Origin: CAMDPA01 sp965223035
GTDB lineage: Bacteria; Pseudomonadota; Alphaproteobacteria; Rhizobiales; Hyphomicrobiaceae
DNA length: 64,000 nucleotides
Assembly (NCBI GenBank): GCA_965223035.1
Contig: OZ244980.1
Coordinates: 4,774,001-4,838,000, forward strand
Direction of reading: 5' to 3'
This document shows, one piece after another, positions 26,489 through 35,735 of the stretch; positions within the stretch are counted from its first letter, which is position 1, and each line of letters starts with the position of its first letter. Both the position numbers and the translations under genes were made by a program. Below the pieces are notes generated by a model that worked only from the letters and a program-made list of their open reading frames with translations, made no database searches and had not been told where the DNA came from.

Positions 26489-27589
26489 ATGGATCTCAAC
26501 GACCTCGCCGTGCGGGCGGCCATTTATCGCCGGGCCAACAAAGACCTGGATGCACCGCAACGCGTGGCGGTGGCGATCGTGTCCTACGGACCGCCCCAGA
26601 CTCTCGCTCGGTGCCTAGCGGCGGTGTCGCGGTCCACACACGATGCATATGAGGTCGTCGTGGTGGAAAACGGTGGTCCAGCCGCATTTGGCGAGCTGGA
26701 GAGGCAGCTTTCAGATAGTGAGCTGTTCCGGCCGGCGGCGGCCAACGATCCGCCGAGGTTCGCCGATGTGACAGGCCTCGCCGAACCCAGCCCGCGACAT
26801 CTCACGCTGCGGTTGGTCGGGGGTGGCCAAGCGGTGTCGATAATCGAGGCGCCGGCCAATCTGGGCTATGCCGGCGGCATCAATCTGGCGCTCGCGACCC
26901 TGGCCAACCAGCCCGGCTGGCACGGGGCGTGGATCCTTAATTCCGATACCGAGCCGACCCCTGACGCGCTGCACAACCTGTTGGCCCACGTCGCGGCGGG
27001 CGATTACGGCCTAACCGGTTGCAGGGTCGCCTCCAAGGATAGCCGGACCGTTGAAACGCGCGGCGGCATCTGGCGCTGGTGGACGGGCTGCGGACTGGCG
27101 CTCGGTATCGGCCAACCCGTCGAAGCTCCGGTGCGCGTCGCGGCGATCGAGGCGCAGCTTGATTGGGTCGCGGGCGCTGCGATGTACGCGACGCGGGCCT
27201 TCATCGAAACCGTCGGGCCGCTCGACGAGCGCTACTTTCTGCATTGCGAGGACGTCGACTGGTCGCTGCGCCGCGGTCGCTTTCGTTTGGGCTACGCCCA
27301 TGACGCCCTGGTCTATCATGCGCACGCAGCGATCAAGGGCCCATCGCCGACTCCCGCCCAGCGCGCACCACTCTCGATCTATCTGGCGGAACGCAACAAG
27401 CTGATGCTGACCCGGCGCTACTTCCTGGTCGGCTACCCGTTGGTCGCCCTGGCCTGCCTGATCGGGTTGGCGCGGAGCTATCTGTCCCGTGCGGACGTGG
27501 GCGCCAGCTGGTTGGCGCTTCGGGCCGGATTTGCCGGCTGGTGGGCCGGCGTGCGCGGCGAGCAAGGCCGACCCACGCGCAGCTTTTAA
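26489..27589 (+). CDS. Family 2 glycosyltransferase (rhamnosyltransferase-like)
   Basis: A 366-residue GT2 enzyme. VAVAIVSYG opens the nucleotide-sugar fold at residues about 23-31, ILNSDTEPTP supplies the metal-binding acidic motif, and GPLDERYFLHCEDVDWSLR is the acceptor-side signature of dTDP-rhamnosyl-like transferases. A hydrophobic segment follows near residues 308-330 (YFLVGYPLVALACLIGLA), suggesting membrane association. ATG 26489 is chosen; the frame is open to a GTG at 26456. No other polysaccharide gene is adjacent. Confidence 0.85.
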   Translation: MDLNDLAVRAAIYRRANKDLDAPQRVAVAIVSYGPPQTLARCLAAVSRSTHDAYEVVVVENGGPAAFGELERQLSDSELFRPAAANDPPRFADVTGLAEPSPRHLTLRLVGGGQAVSIIEAPANLGYAGGINLALATLANQPGWHGAWILNSDTEPTPDALHNLLAHVAAGDYGLTGCRVASKDSRTVETRGGIWRWWTGCGLALGIGQPVEAPVRVAAIEAQLDWVAGAAMYATRAFIETVGPLDERYFLHCEDVDWSLRRGRFRLGYAHDALVYHAHAAIKGPSPTPAQRAPLSIYLAERNKLMLTRRYFLVGYPLVALACLIGLARSYLSRADVGASWLALRAGFAGWWAGVRGEQGRPTRSF

Positions 27590-27834
27590 GCTGGCACCAT
27601 CGGGCCCGGCACGACATCGGCCGTCCACCAGGCCGACGCGGTTGTCGCGCGGCCGAGGCGGCGCCACTGCCTTTCAAGCCTTAATTTTTCCGAGAAATGC
27701 TGAGAGATGCTCCGACGTCACTTTTGCTGACGCGCCAATTGCCGTTGTGACAGAGGCACGCTGCCATCGAGGGCCACACCAGCGTCGATGGACGGTGTTG
27801 GCGCCGGTCAGCGCAAGGGTGCAGGAGAATACCA

Positions 27835-29553
27835 ATGGCACGGGGCAAGCCGATGCTCGCGGGCGGGCGCGTTGCGCTGGTGATCGGGAATTCCGATTAC
27901 GATCCGCCGCTGCGCACCCCGATTTATGACGCCGCGCTGATCACGCGAAGGCTCACGCAGCTGGACTTCGATGTCGTCGGCGGTGCGGCGGAGGATGAGG
28001 ACGCCGGCCAAACTCAGGACGGTGAAAATGCTACGCGTAGCCGCATGTACGACCTGATCGAGGCGTTCGAGCAGAGATTGACGACCGGCTGCGATGCTGT
28101 GATCTACTTTGCCGGTCACGGGTTGCAGATCGCCGATCGCAATTATCTTTTACCGATCGCAGCGGAGCTCAACGGTGACCATCCGCTGATGGAGCTGGTC
28201 GAGCTGCGCCCCATCGTCGAACGCGCAGCCGCCAAGGTCGGGGAGGCCGGCACTGTCATCGCCTTCCTCGATGCGTGCCGCGATAACCCGTTCTCGGGTC
28301 ACAAGCTGCGCGAAATCGCCGACAAGGTGGCACGCGGCCTGGCGCGCGAGAGCGGGCATTTCGATCCGGATCATCCGCTGGTGGTCGGCACGACGCGCGG
28401 CGGCTTGGCGACGCTCAAATTGCCCAAGGACGCGCGCTACGCTCGCACCTTTATTGGCTTTGCGACCGCGCCCGGCGACGTTGCCTACGACGGCGACCCT
28501 GACCTGGGACGCAATAGCCCATTCGCCGCCGCCCTTGCCCGACACATCGACGTTCGCGGGCTGGACATTGAAGGATTTTATGATCGGGTTGCCGTCGACG
28601 TGATGGACGAGGCCGAACGCATGGGCCTGGTGCAGGATCCATGGAGTGAAACCACCCTCAACCGAGCGTTCTATTTCAACCCGCGCAGCGTAAAGCCGGT
28701 CTGGGTTTTGGGATTGGCCGGCCTCGTGCTGGGCCTGTTGACAAGCTACCTATGGTTCAGCGGCGGCGAAATGCCCCTGCTGATCGATGCGCCGTTGGTG
28801 GTTGGCTTGGGTGCCCTGTTCGGTGGGGTGCCAGCCATCGGCACCATGTGGTGGGGATCTGGTCGGACGATCCACGCCAGCCTGGCCTTCGTTGCCGCCG
28901 TGGTCGGCTTCGCGCTGGCCGTTTGCATGCTGCAGCCGCCGGACCATTTGCAGGGCCTCAATCCTCCGACACTGGACGCCACGCGCGCGCAGGCCCGCTT
29001 ATTCTGCGACCAGGTGTTCTGGTGGCTTGCCCTGGCGTCTGGCGTCTCGTTGCTGATCGGCACGGCATGGGTGCGCCTTGGCGAACGTTATCGCGACCGC
29101 TCCTCGCTTCACAACATTACAAAGTATACGACCTGGTCGTTACCGTTTTTGATCGCTTGCGGCCTCATCAGCTTGCAATTCATCCTGTCGGTGCAACGGC
29201 CCATGCACACCGCATTGGCGCTTCAGGCGTCGTTGGCCGGCACGGTTTTTGCCGTCAGCGTGCAAGTTGGCTGCCTGCCGCAACGAGGGCTGTTCCGCCA
29301 GTTCGGGCCGGTCACCGGAGCCGTTTCAATCGGCCTGATCGCTGCCGTCTTCGCCGCGCTTTATCTATTCGTTGTAAATGAGGTGCTGCCGGACGCCGGC
29401 CTTCACGGTGAGACGTTGGCGCTCGCAGGCCACGCGGTGTTGATTGCCCTCGCCGGCCTGTGGCTCGGATTGCTCGGTGCGCAAGTCGGCTACTGCTTCG
29501 CCTACTACGTGCCGATGCATAAACGGTCCCAAGCCGCTGTCCGCGGCAGTTGA
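27835..29553 (+). CDS. Caspase-like (clan CD) protease fused to a polytopic membrane domain
   Basis: A 572-residue protein. Residues 10-280 form a caspase/peptidase C14 fold: VALVIGNSDYD, then the catalytic histidine H95 in YFAGHG and cysteine C148 in FLDACRDNPF, and VGTTRGG. Residues about 287-560 contain roughly eight hydrophobic segments (LGLAGLVLGLLTSYLWF and others), so the protease faces the cytoplasm from a membrane base. Bacterial caspase homologues cut after arginine or lysine, and several act in stress death or phage defence; the role here is unknown. ATG 27835 has AGGAG 7 bases before. It heads a plus-strand set with a small membrane protein and a peptidoglycan hydrolase. Confidence 0.85.
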   Translation: MARGKPMLAGGRVALVIGNSDYDPPLRTPIYDAALITRRLTQLDFDVVGGAAEDEDAGQTQDGENATRSRMYDLIEAFEQRLTTGCDAVIYFAGHGLQIADRNYLLPIAAELNGDHPLMELVELRPIVERAAAKVGEAGTVIAFLDACRDNPFSGHKLREIADKVARGLARESGHFDPDHPLVVGTTRGGLATLKLPKDARYARTFIGFATAPGDVAYDGDPDLGRNSPFAAALARHIDVRGLDIEGFYDRVAVDVMDEAERMGLVQDPWSETTLNRAFYFNPRSVKPVWVLGLAGLVLGLLTSYLWFSGGEMPLLIDAPLVVGLGALFGGVPAIGTMWWGSGRTIHASLAFVAAVVGFALAVCMLQPPDHLQGLNPPTLDATRAQARLFCDQVFWWLALASGVSLLIGTAWVRLGERYRDRSSLHNITKYTTWSLPFLIACGLISLQFILSVQRPMHTALALQASLAGTVFAVSVQVGCLPQRGLFRQFGPVTGAVSIGLIAAVFAALYLFVVNEVLPDAGLHGETLALAGHAVLIALAGLWLGLLGAQVGYCFAYYVPMHKRSQAAVRGS

Positions 29554-29699
29554 GGCATTGGCACAACAAGCGCATGGGATGTGACGGCGCGGGCATTCGC
29601 AACCTGCAGCTTGGTGGCCAGATCGCCTAACACGGCGATCAGCATTTGCGCCGCTCAGGGATCTGCGAAAACCGGCGTGTGCGTGAGGAGGGATGGCGT

Positions 29700-30284
29700 A
29701 TGAGTCTGAGGGTGCGCGCGCCGATACCAGCTGGGGATGTGCGGCGCAGTGGCGGTGCCACATTCATCGAAGACGCCTATCTGAGCCGGCTGGTGAAACT
29801 GGTGCCGGCCGAGGCGATCGGACCGTTTCCGTTGCTGCTGGAGGCCGCGAACAATATCACGCCAAGCGGCGCGTCGGAGCGCTGGGCGGTCTACTTCGTC
29901 GCCTGGATCCTGCTGGTGATCGTGGTCGTGGTCAGGTGGCGCTCGACGATGGACCCTGGCGGCCCGCATCGCCCACCACGTGGGGCACAGTGGGGCGCAG
30001 TGATGATATCCGCGGTAGCCTTCTTTATTTGGGTGCACGTCATGAATGGGGATTTTGGATTTGAACTTTTGTCTGAGTATATGACGACGGATAACCCCCC
30101 GGCCTTGGGGGCGGAGCGGATTTTTCGCAGCCCCGATGGCGCGGTGCCAGCCCCGGCGTCGCCTGGAGCCGAAGGTTACAATTTGGGTGAGCTCAAGCAT
30201 GTCCTATCGAGCGTAGCGCTGATGGCGTGGACGGCGCTGGCTCCCGTGGTTTATCGCGGCGATGAGGAGCCACGCGCCGCATGA
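29700..30284 (+). CDS. Small uncharacterised three-span membrane protein
   Basis: A 194-residue protein. A short N-terminal region contains LSRLVKLVPAEAIGPFP (residues about 29-45), similar to a (K)x(I/V)PAE(V/A) motif I associate with small membrane proteins of no known function. Hydrophobic segments lie near 63-80, 98-115 and 168-185. The ribosome site GGAGGG precedes ATG 29700 by about 7 bases. It follows the caspase gene by 146 bases in the same direction and may be its partner, for example anchoring or sensing. I do not recognise a named family. Confidence 0.65.
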   Translation: MSLRVRAPIPAGDVRRSGGATFIEDAYLSRLVKLVPAEAIGPFPLLLEAANNITPSGASERWAVYFVAWILLVIVVVVRWRSTMDPGGPHRPPRGAQWGAVMISAVAFFIWVHVMNGDFGFELLSEYMTTDNPPALGAERIFRSPDGAVPAPASPGAEGYNLGELKHVLSSVALMAWTALAPVVYRGDEEPRAA

Positions 30285-30466
30285 AGCCGATGTCGCCATA
30301 CGATCCGGTACCGGCCGAGGCCGAAGGCCGGAACAGCGCACGCAAGGTGGCGATCGCGGGTCGGGCGTTGCGATTGTCGAAGGCGCACGGCCTGCCGCGC
30401 CGGGCCTGTCAATGGGCCGGCAGGACGCGCAATGACGCCCGACCATAGATGGAGGGAGAGCCGGTC

Positions 30467-33046
30467 ATGGATGGCAACGAGCTGACCGAGGAATTCGATG
30501 CCCCGCCACGGGATGCACTGCTGCCCAATCCGGAGGAGATCAAGCGCGCACCACCTGATACGGCGCCAAATCCTGAGGAGCTCGACGCCCCCGAAGACCT
30601 GGAGCTCGACGAGGAGGAGCTAAAGCGGGCGCAAGAGCCGCCGGCGGTCTGGCCGGCGCGCGACGACGAGGCTCCCGACTATGCCCATTTATTGCCCAAC
30701 GAGGGCGAGCCAGCGGTCGGTGACACAACGTTCCAGATCGGCGCATCACAAATCGAGCTGCTGATCGCGGCCAATCGCTTCGATCCCAAGGGTCCGGACG
30801 GCATGATCGTCTTCGGGTTCCGCGGCGCGCGGTTGGTCGACGATGACGCGCTCCGCAATGACGGGCTGGTGGCCGGTGTCGACACCATCACGCTAGAGGA
30901 CACGCGACCCGACCACGTCGCCTTCTGCTGTACCATCGGCTATTACAATCGGGAGACGGGCAAGCTCCACGCGTTCCGCGCCTCAACGGTCCCCAACCGG
31001 CGCTATATGACCAACTACTACCGTTGGAAAAATGGCCACGGCGGCCGCCGCATCGGTTGCAACATGATGCCGACGGGTTGCTACGTTTTCCGTGTCGGCG
31101 CGCACGGCGGCGGGCGAATTTACCCAGCGCTGCGCCTCACCAACCCCTCCAAGCTGGCCGAAGACGGCGCCGCCTGCGTATCCCGGACCTTCAATGACCT
31201 GACCTATCAGCATGATGACCTATACGATCTGTGTACACCTTACGACAACATCCACTGCGCCTACGCCTGGGACAGCTTTTCTTCGGCCGGATGCCAAACC
31301 ATCCAGGGGCCGGACGGCAAGGGACCATGGGGGGCGTTTCAGGCCATGCTCAGGCGGTGGAAGGCGAATACCCGGATCGATTACCTGCTGCTGACCGGCC
31401 GTGAAGCTTCGATCGCCGCCTGGCTCAGCCGCACAGACCCAGCCAGCGATGCGGCGTTGGTCGCCCGCCTGCTGGGCCGGCTGCGGGTCGGATCCCAAGG
31501 TGATGCGGTTGTCCAACTGCAAGAAAAACTGGGGCTTCGCGCGAGCGGCTATTTTGGGCCTTACACGAAATGGAAGCTGGTGGCGTTTCAGCGCAGCAAG
31601 GGCATGCGATCAGACGGCGTGTGGTCGCCGGCCCGCGATGCGGAGCTTGGATGGAACATCATGCGTGAACCACCGGCCATCGCACCAGAGCCGACGCTCG
31701 CCCCACCGCCTGCGCCACCCCCCGATCCAGCCACGCCGGCCCTGATCCCGGGCACGGGCCTTGTTCTCACCGCAGACACCGTGCGCAGATTTGCACCACG
31801 GGCGCGCGAACAATATCGCAACGCGTTTCTCGATGGAAACGAGATTCTTGCGCAGTATGGCATCAATCAGACGCCGATGCGGCTGTGCCATTTCCTCGGC
31901 CAGATCGGCAACGAGTGCGGCCGGCTCAGGATTTTGGAGGAGAACCTGAACTATCGCTCAGCGGCGCGGTTGCGCGCGGTCTGGCCGACACGGTTCAGGA
32001 CGCTGGCCGCGGCCCGCCCTTACGTCAACAACCCGCAGGCGCTGGCGGAAAAGGTCTACGGGGGGCGGTTCGATAACCGACCTGGCGACGGGTGGCGCTA
32101 TCGCGGACGTGGCCTGATGCAGATCACCGGGCGCGCCAACTATCGGTCGATGGGTAAGAAGCTGGGCATTCCGTTGGAGGATCAACCGGACCTGGCCTTC
32201 GATCCGCGGTATGCGTTGGTGATCGCGTGTGAAACCTGGGCCGGCAAGGGGCTGCCAGGCGAGCGCGACATGAACCGGCTGGCCGACCTCAATAAGCTCG
32301 ATGCGATCACCTACCGCATCAACGGCGGCTACACCAACATCGGTGACCGGCGCGATGCGTTCGAGCAAGCCTGGGCGATCTGGAGCAGCGGGGTGCCGCC
32401 GCGGCGGGTGCTGGAAAGCGAGGTGCTCGATCGCGGCGATCGCACGAACAAGGTTGAGGAGCTCAACGCGCGTTTCGAAGAACTGCGCCTGTTCGACGGG
32501 ATTACCTCACGGCCGCCGCAACATGTCTTCAACTACTCGACCTATCGGGCCGTGCGCTCGTTTCAGGAGCAGGTGGGCCTCACCTCAACCGGGGTGGTCG
32601 GCGCTGAAACTTGGGCGGCGATGGAGCATGCCTTGGAGCACGGCATGCCAGGCCGTCGCCTGACGCGGTCCGCGCCCGAGCGCCGACAGAGCACGAAGCA
32701 GCAAAACGAACCCATTGTGCGCCGGTTGGCGGAGCTGCGATCGTGGGCCCTCGGCTTGGTGCTATTGGCGCTCGTCTTTGCCGCCAGTTTCATTTTCTCA
32801 TTGACCCAACCGGCGGCCGGCAACGCCGCGGTATGGCTGCCGTTGTTCTTCGCCGGGTTGGTGTTCGTCATGGGCCTGTCATTTTGGTTGGCGGCCCGAC
32901 CGCAACCGCATTGGCAGGTCGAGGACGAGCCGGCGGCGGCCGGTGATGCGACACGATCGATCACGGCTCATCGCGAGCACCCGGCCGGGGCGTTCGGTTT
33001 CGGGGAGGAAGAACCGGTCCGGCTCGGGACCAATCCCGAAATTTAG
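30467..33046 (+). CDS. Multidomain membrane-anchored peptidoglycan hydrolase (GH19-like lysozyme with two peptidoglycan-binding domains)
   Basis: An 859-residue protein without signal peptide. Order: acidic disordered start with NPEE repeats (1-90); an uncharacterised domain (about 100-310) with DNIHCAYAW and SSAGCQTIQG, reminiscent of L,D-transpeptidase-like cysteine motifs; peptidoglycan-binding domain (about 330-395, LRVGSQGDAVVQLQEKL); proline-rich linker; GH19-like chitinase/lysozyme (about 430-640) with likely acid residue in IGNECGRL and RYRGRGLMQITGRANY; second peptidoglycan-binding-like domain (about 660-720); two membrane helices (about 759-779, 786-810). GGAGGGAG precedes ATG 30467; ATG 30449 overlaps it. 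The TAG stop is formed at the edge of family B copy B7. Confidence 0.8.
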   Translation: MDGNELTEEFDAPPRDALLPNPEEIKRAPPDTAPNPEELDAPEDLELDEEELKRAQEPPAVWPARDDEAPDYAHLLPNEGEPAVGDTTFQIGASQIELLIAANRFDPKGPDGMIVFGFRGARLVDDDALRNDGLVAGVDTITLEDTRPDHVAFCCTIGYYNRETGKLHAFRASTVPNRRYMTNYYRWKNGHGGRRIGCNMMPTGCYVFRVGAHGGGRIYPALRLTNPSKLAEDGAACVSRTFNDLTYQHDDLYDLCTPYDNIHCAYAWDSFSSAGCQTIQGPDGKGPWGAFQAMLRRWKANTRIDYLLLTGREASIAAWLSRTDPASDAALVARLLGRLRVGSQGDAVVQLQEKLGLRASGYFGPYTKWKLVAFQRSKGMRSDGVWSPARDAELGWNIMREPPAIAPEPTLAPPPAPPPDPATPALIPGTGLVLTADTVRRFAPRAREQYRNAFLDGNEILAQYGINQTPMRLCHFLGQIGNECGRLRILEENLNYRSAARLRAVWPTRFRTLAAARPYVNNPQALAEKVYGGRFDNRPGDGWRYRGRGLMQITGRANYRSMGKKLGIPLEDQPDLAFDPRYALVIACETWAGKGLPGERDMNRLADLNKLDAITYRINGGYTNIGDRRDAFEQAWAIWSSGVPPRRVLESEVLDRGDRTNKVEELNARFEELRLFDGITSRPPQHVFNYSTYRAVRSFQEQVGLTSTGVVGAETWAAMEHALEHGMPGRRLTRSAPERRQSTKQQNEPIVRRLAELRSWALGLVLLALVFAASFIFSLTQPAAGNAAVWLPLFFAGLVFVMGLSFWLAARPQPHWQVEDEPAAAGDATRSITAHREHPAGAFGFGEEEPVRLGTNPEI

Positions 33047-33091
33047 GGCGTTGCAGTGTGAGCGGGATGGGTCCAGCTAATACTGCAACGC
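33046..33091. repeat. Miniature family B element, copy B7 (46 bp)
   Basis: Two family B left ends face each other: GGGCGTTGCAGTGTGAGCGGG and, inverted, GCGTTGCAGTATTAGCTGG, giving a 10-bp perfect stem. Flanked by TA at 33044-33045 and 33092-33093. The first TA plus G is the stop codon of the hydrolase gene. Confidence 0.8.
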
Positions 33092-33117
33092 TATAAGGCA
33101 ACAACGAAACCCGCGGC

Positions 33118-33579
33118 ATGCTGGATGACGACACCAACGTGGGTGCGCTGACAAACCTCGAAGCCGGCGCCTTGTTCAACGCTGCATTGCGCGATGCCGG
33201 CATGCCCGACGCACAAGTCGATCTGATTTTTTCCGACATGTGCCTCAACGGGATGATCGAGGTTCTCGACTATGCAGGCTCGCAAACCCAGGGATTTGCC
33301 AGACGCGATGCCTACGACCTGAGAGATCTCGCGAGGCAACTGGCAGATGCCGCATCAGCCAAGCCGGCGGTCCGGACGGCCGCCAACGACATCATCATGG
33401 CCTATGATGCGGCCCGCGTCGCCTTCTGTGCGATGGGGGATAGGGTTGGTCTTGCGACCGGGCTGGCGTTCTTTCTCCCAAGCTCCCACTACCAAATGCG
33501 ACGGGACATCGGGACCGACCCACGCCTGGCTTTCGCCCGATCCACAGGCTGGGGCGAGCTGCTGAGGTCCTGCCGCTGA
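33118..33579 (+). pseudogene. Remnant of a C11 (clostripain-like) cysteine peptidase
   Basis: The 153-residue frame contains DLIFSDMCLNGMIEV, matching the catalytic-cysteine segment of C11 peptidases, and ends with LAFARSTGWGELLR, matching their C-terminus. The region upstream that should hold the catalytic histidine is gone: the frame starts just after where it would be, with no ribosome binding site, next to element B7. The segment between the cysteine motif and the C-terminal helices is also much shorter than in the family. I read it as a decayed gene; a short product is possible but would be inactive. C11 and caspases belong to the same clan, and a caspase-like gene lies 5 kb upstream. 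Confidence 0.6.
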
Positions 33580-33611
33580 AGCCTCGGGCGAATTCGGATG
33601 CACCAACATGC

Positions 33612-34502
33612 TCAATACTCGCTGCGGAAATGGAAGCCCAGTCTGACCGAGATGGCCTCGGCGGTGTTGATCACCTGCGGCGCGAACCCTGCCAGCACCT
33701 CGTTGGTTAGCCGCTGCACGGGTCCTGCAACCCCCACCGAGCCAGCGATGATCCCACCGGCCGCACGGATCGGAGCGGCCACCGCGCGCATGCCGGCCTC
33801 GCTCTCCTCGTCCTCCAGCGCGTAACCACAGCTGCGCACATGGGCCAGCGCCTGGCGCAGGCGCTCCGGATCGGTATTGGTTTTGGGGGCGCGGACGGCG
33901 ACGCCGGCGGCAAGGATCTCCTCAACCCGCTCCGGCGGTTGAAAGGCGAGGATGGCGCGGCCGTTGGCCGTGCAAATGGCCGGCTTGCGCACCCCGATAT
34001 CGGAATTGACGCGGATCGCCTGGGTGCTCTCCAGGTTATAAATAAACATGATATCGGCGCCATCCAGGATCGCGAGCTGAACGGTCTCGCCGGTGGCTTG
34101 ACGCAGCGCGAACAGGTCTTGGCGCGCCTCGCTGGACAGGTTCATACGCCGACGGACCAATGCCCCCAGACCAAACAACGCAATGCCAAGCCGGTATTTG
34201 CCATTCTCCGCATTCTGCTCGAGCATGCCGTCCGCCAACAGCGTTTGAGCCAGGCGATGCACGGTACTCTTGGCAATCCCGAGCTTGCGGGCCAGATCGC
34301 TGACCCCGATCTCGATCTCGTCGGCCGAAAAACACTTCAGCAAGGCAATCGCGGTTGCCACCGACGACAGCCGCTTGTGGGGCCGCGGGTGCGAGATGGG
34401 TATTGGATGGTCCAGCTCGCGCTCGCCCTCAGGCGCGATCAGCTTTTTTTTTGCGGCCGCTGTCGGCTTCGATGCACGCGGTGGATGGGCGTCCTCGATC
34501 AT
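33612..34502 (-). CDS. IclR-family transcriptional regulator
   Basis: A 296-residue regulator. A charged N-terminal tail of about 45 residues precedes the winged helix-turn-helix (GVSDLARKLGIAKSTVHRLAQTLLADGML, about 66-94); the effector domain follows with KPAICTANGRAILAF and MRAVAAPIRAAGGIIAGSVGVAGP. IclR proteins commonly control aromatic and short-chain acid catabolism. It starts 10 bases after the CobW-type gene ends, so the two are one transcript. Confidence 0.88.
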   Translation of the reverse strand: MIEDAHPPRASKPTAAAKKKLIAPEGERELDHPIPISHPRPHKRLSSVATAIALLKCFSADEIEIGVSDLARKLGIAKSTVHRLAQTLLADGMLEQNAENGKYRLGIALFGLGALVRRRMNLSSEARQDLFALRQATGETVQLAILDGADIMFIYNLESTQAIRVNSDIGVRKPAICTANGRAILAFQPPERVEEILAAGVAVRAPKTNTDPERLRQALAHVRSCGYALEDEESEAGMRAVAAPIRAAGGIIAGSVGVAGPVQRLTNEVLAGFAPQVINTAEAISVRLGFHFRSEY

Positions 34503-34512
34503 GACAGCAACC

Positions 34513-35571
34513 TCACCGCAGCGGCGTGGGCGGCTGCGCGACCGGACCCCCGGCGGCGGGCAGCCGTGCGGCTCGGATCGCGATCAAAGCCTGGAAAGAG
34601 CTGGCGATGCTGGCGGCCGGCGCCTGGGTTGCGATCACCGTGAAGCCGAGCCGCGGCGGTTCATCGCCTGGCTCAATCGGGATTTCCTGGCGCGTGATGC
34701 CCTGACCCGGGGTGGCTTGCACCGCGTGATAGCCGGGCGCACCTGCGAGCCTCACCATCCCTTTGAGCCGCAGCAGTGTGGTACCATGCCCCTCCAGCAA
34801 TGTGTCGAGCGCTGATATCAGCGCGGGCCAAGGCAACGGACCCGGCAACGGCAGAAATGCGCTGGTGACACCGTCGGCATGCGCGGCGTGCACATCAGCG
34901 TCGGCAAGGTGATGGTGATCAGCATCGGTGCGCGCACCGTCGTCGGCAACGGCCGGCAGCGCGGCCAACAGCGAGCCGGCGGCGAGATCCGCCTGCGCGC
35001 TGCGCAACACCTGCGCGCGGGGTGCCGCGGTCGCGAGCTCTTGGTGCAGACGTTCAACGGCGCCCGCATCGGCGATATCCGACTTCGTGATGACGACCGC
35101 GTCGGCGCATCGAAGCTGGCTGCGGCATTCGGGGAAGTCCTGGCAGCGCGACAGGCCGGTCGTGGCATCAAGCGCCGTCACCACGGCCGCGACCCGGTAG
35201 CGCTCCTTTAACAGGGTGTGGCGATAAAGTGCGGCGATGATCGGCTTGGGATCCGCGATGCCGGTGGTCTCGACCAGCACCCAGCGATAGCGAGGAATGC
35301 GGCGATGCAGGCGGTCCCAGAACAAGCGCTCCAGCGTCGCCACCAAATCCTCTTGGGCGGCACAACAGGCGCACCCATTGTCCAGCAACACCGGCACGTC
35401 GATCGACGTCGTCAGCAGCTGATGGTCGAGACCGACCTCGCCCAGCTCGTTGACGATCACCATCGCCCCGTCAAATTCTGGCGCCTTGATCCAGTGCGCA
35501 AGCAACGTCGTCTTGCCGGCGCCAAGGAACCCTGTCAGCAGGATGATTGGAATAGGCTCAATCTTCGGCAC
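34513..35571 (-). CDS. CobW/COG0523-family GTPase, putative metal chaperone
   Basis: A 352-residue G3E GTPase. The Walker A motif is GFLGAGKTT, the metal-binding CxCC sits in NGCACC, ETTGIADP follows, and TKSD provides guanine specificity. A histidine/aspartate-rich stretch (DADHHHLADADVHAAHADG) suggests zinc or similar metal binding. COG0523 proteins deliver metals to target enzymes. GTG 35571 is chosen because GGAGG lies 5 bases upstream; a TTG at 35598 is in frame. Co-transcribed with the IclR regulator. The iron oxygenase genes nearby might be clients, but that is only context. Confidence 0.82.
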   Translation of the reverse strand: MPKIEPIPIILLTGFLGAGKTTLLAHWIKAPEFDGAMVIVNELGEVGLDHQLLTTSIDVPVLLDNGCACCAAQEDLVATLERLFWDRLHRRIPRYRWVLVETTGIADPKPIIAALYRHTLLKERYRVAAVVTALDATTGLSRCQDFPECRSQLRCADAVVITKSDIADAGAVERLHQELATAAPRAQVLRSAQADLAAGSLLAALPAVADDGARTDADHHHLADADVHAAHADGVTSAFLPLPGPLPWPALISALDTLLEGHGTTLLRLKGMVRLAGAPGYHAVQATPGQGITRQEIPIEPGDEPPRLGFTVIATQAPAASIASSFQALIAIRAARLPAAGGPVAQPPTPLR

Positions 35572-35735
35572 AGTCACCTCCAGCACAAGGCCCGCCAATC
35601 CAGCGACCAGATCTGGTGCCTTGACGTGGAACTGCTAAAGCGGTTCGCATGAAAGACACCAAGATGATCGCTCCTTGACTGTAGAGTTTCCACTTTTCAG
35701 CAAAAGCCGCCCGCTACCGTTGAACAGCAGGTTCA

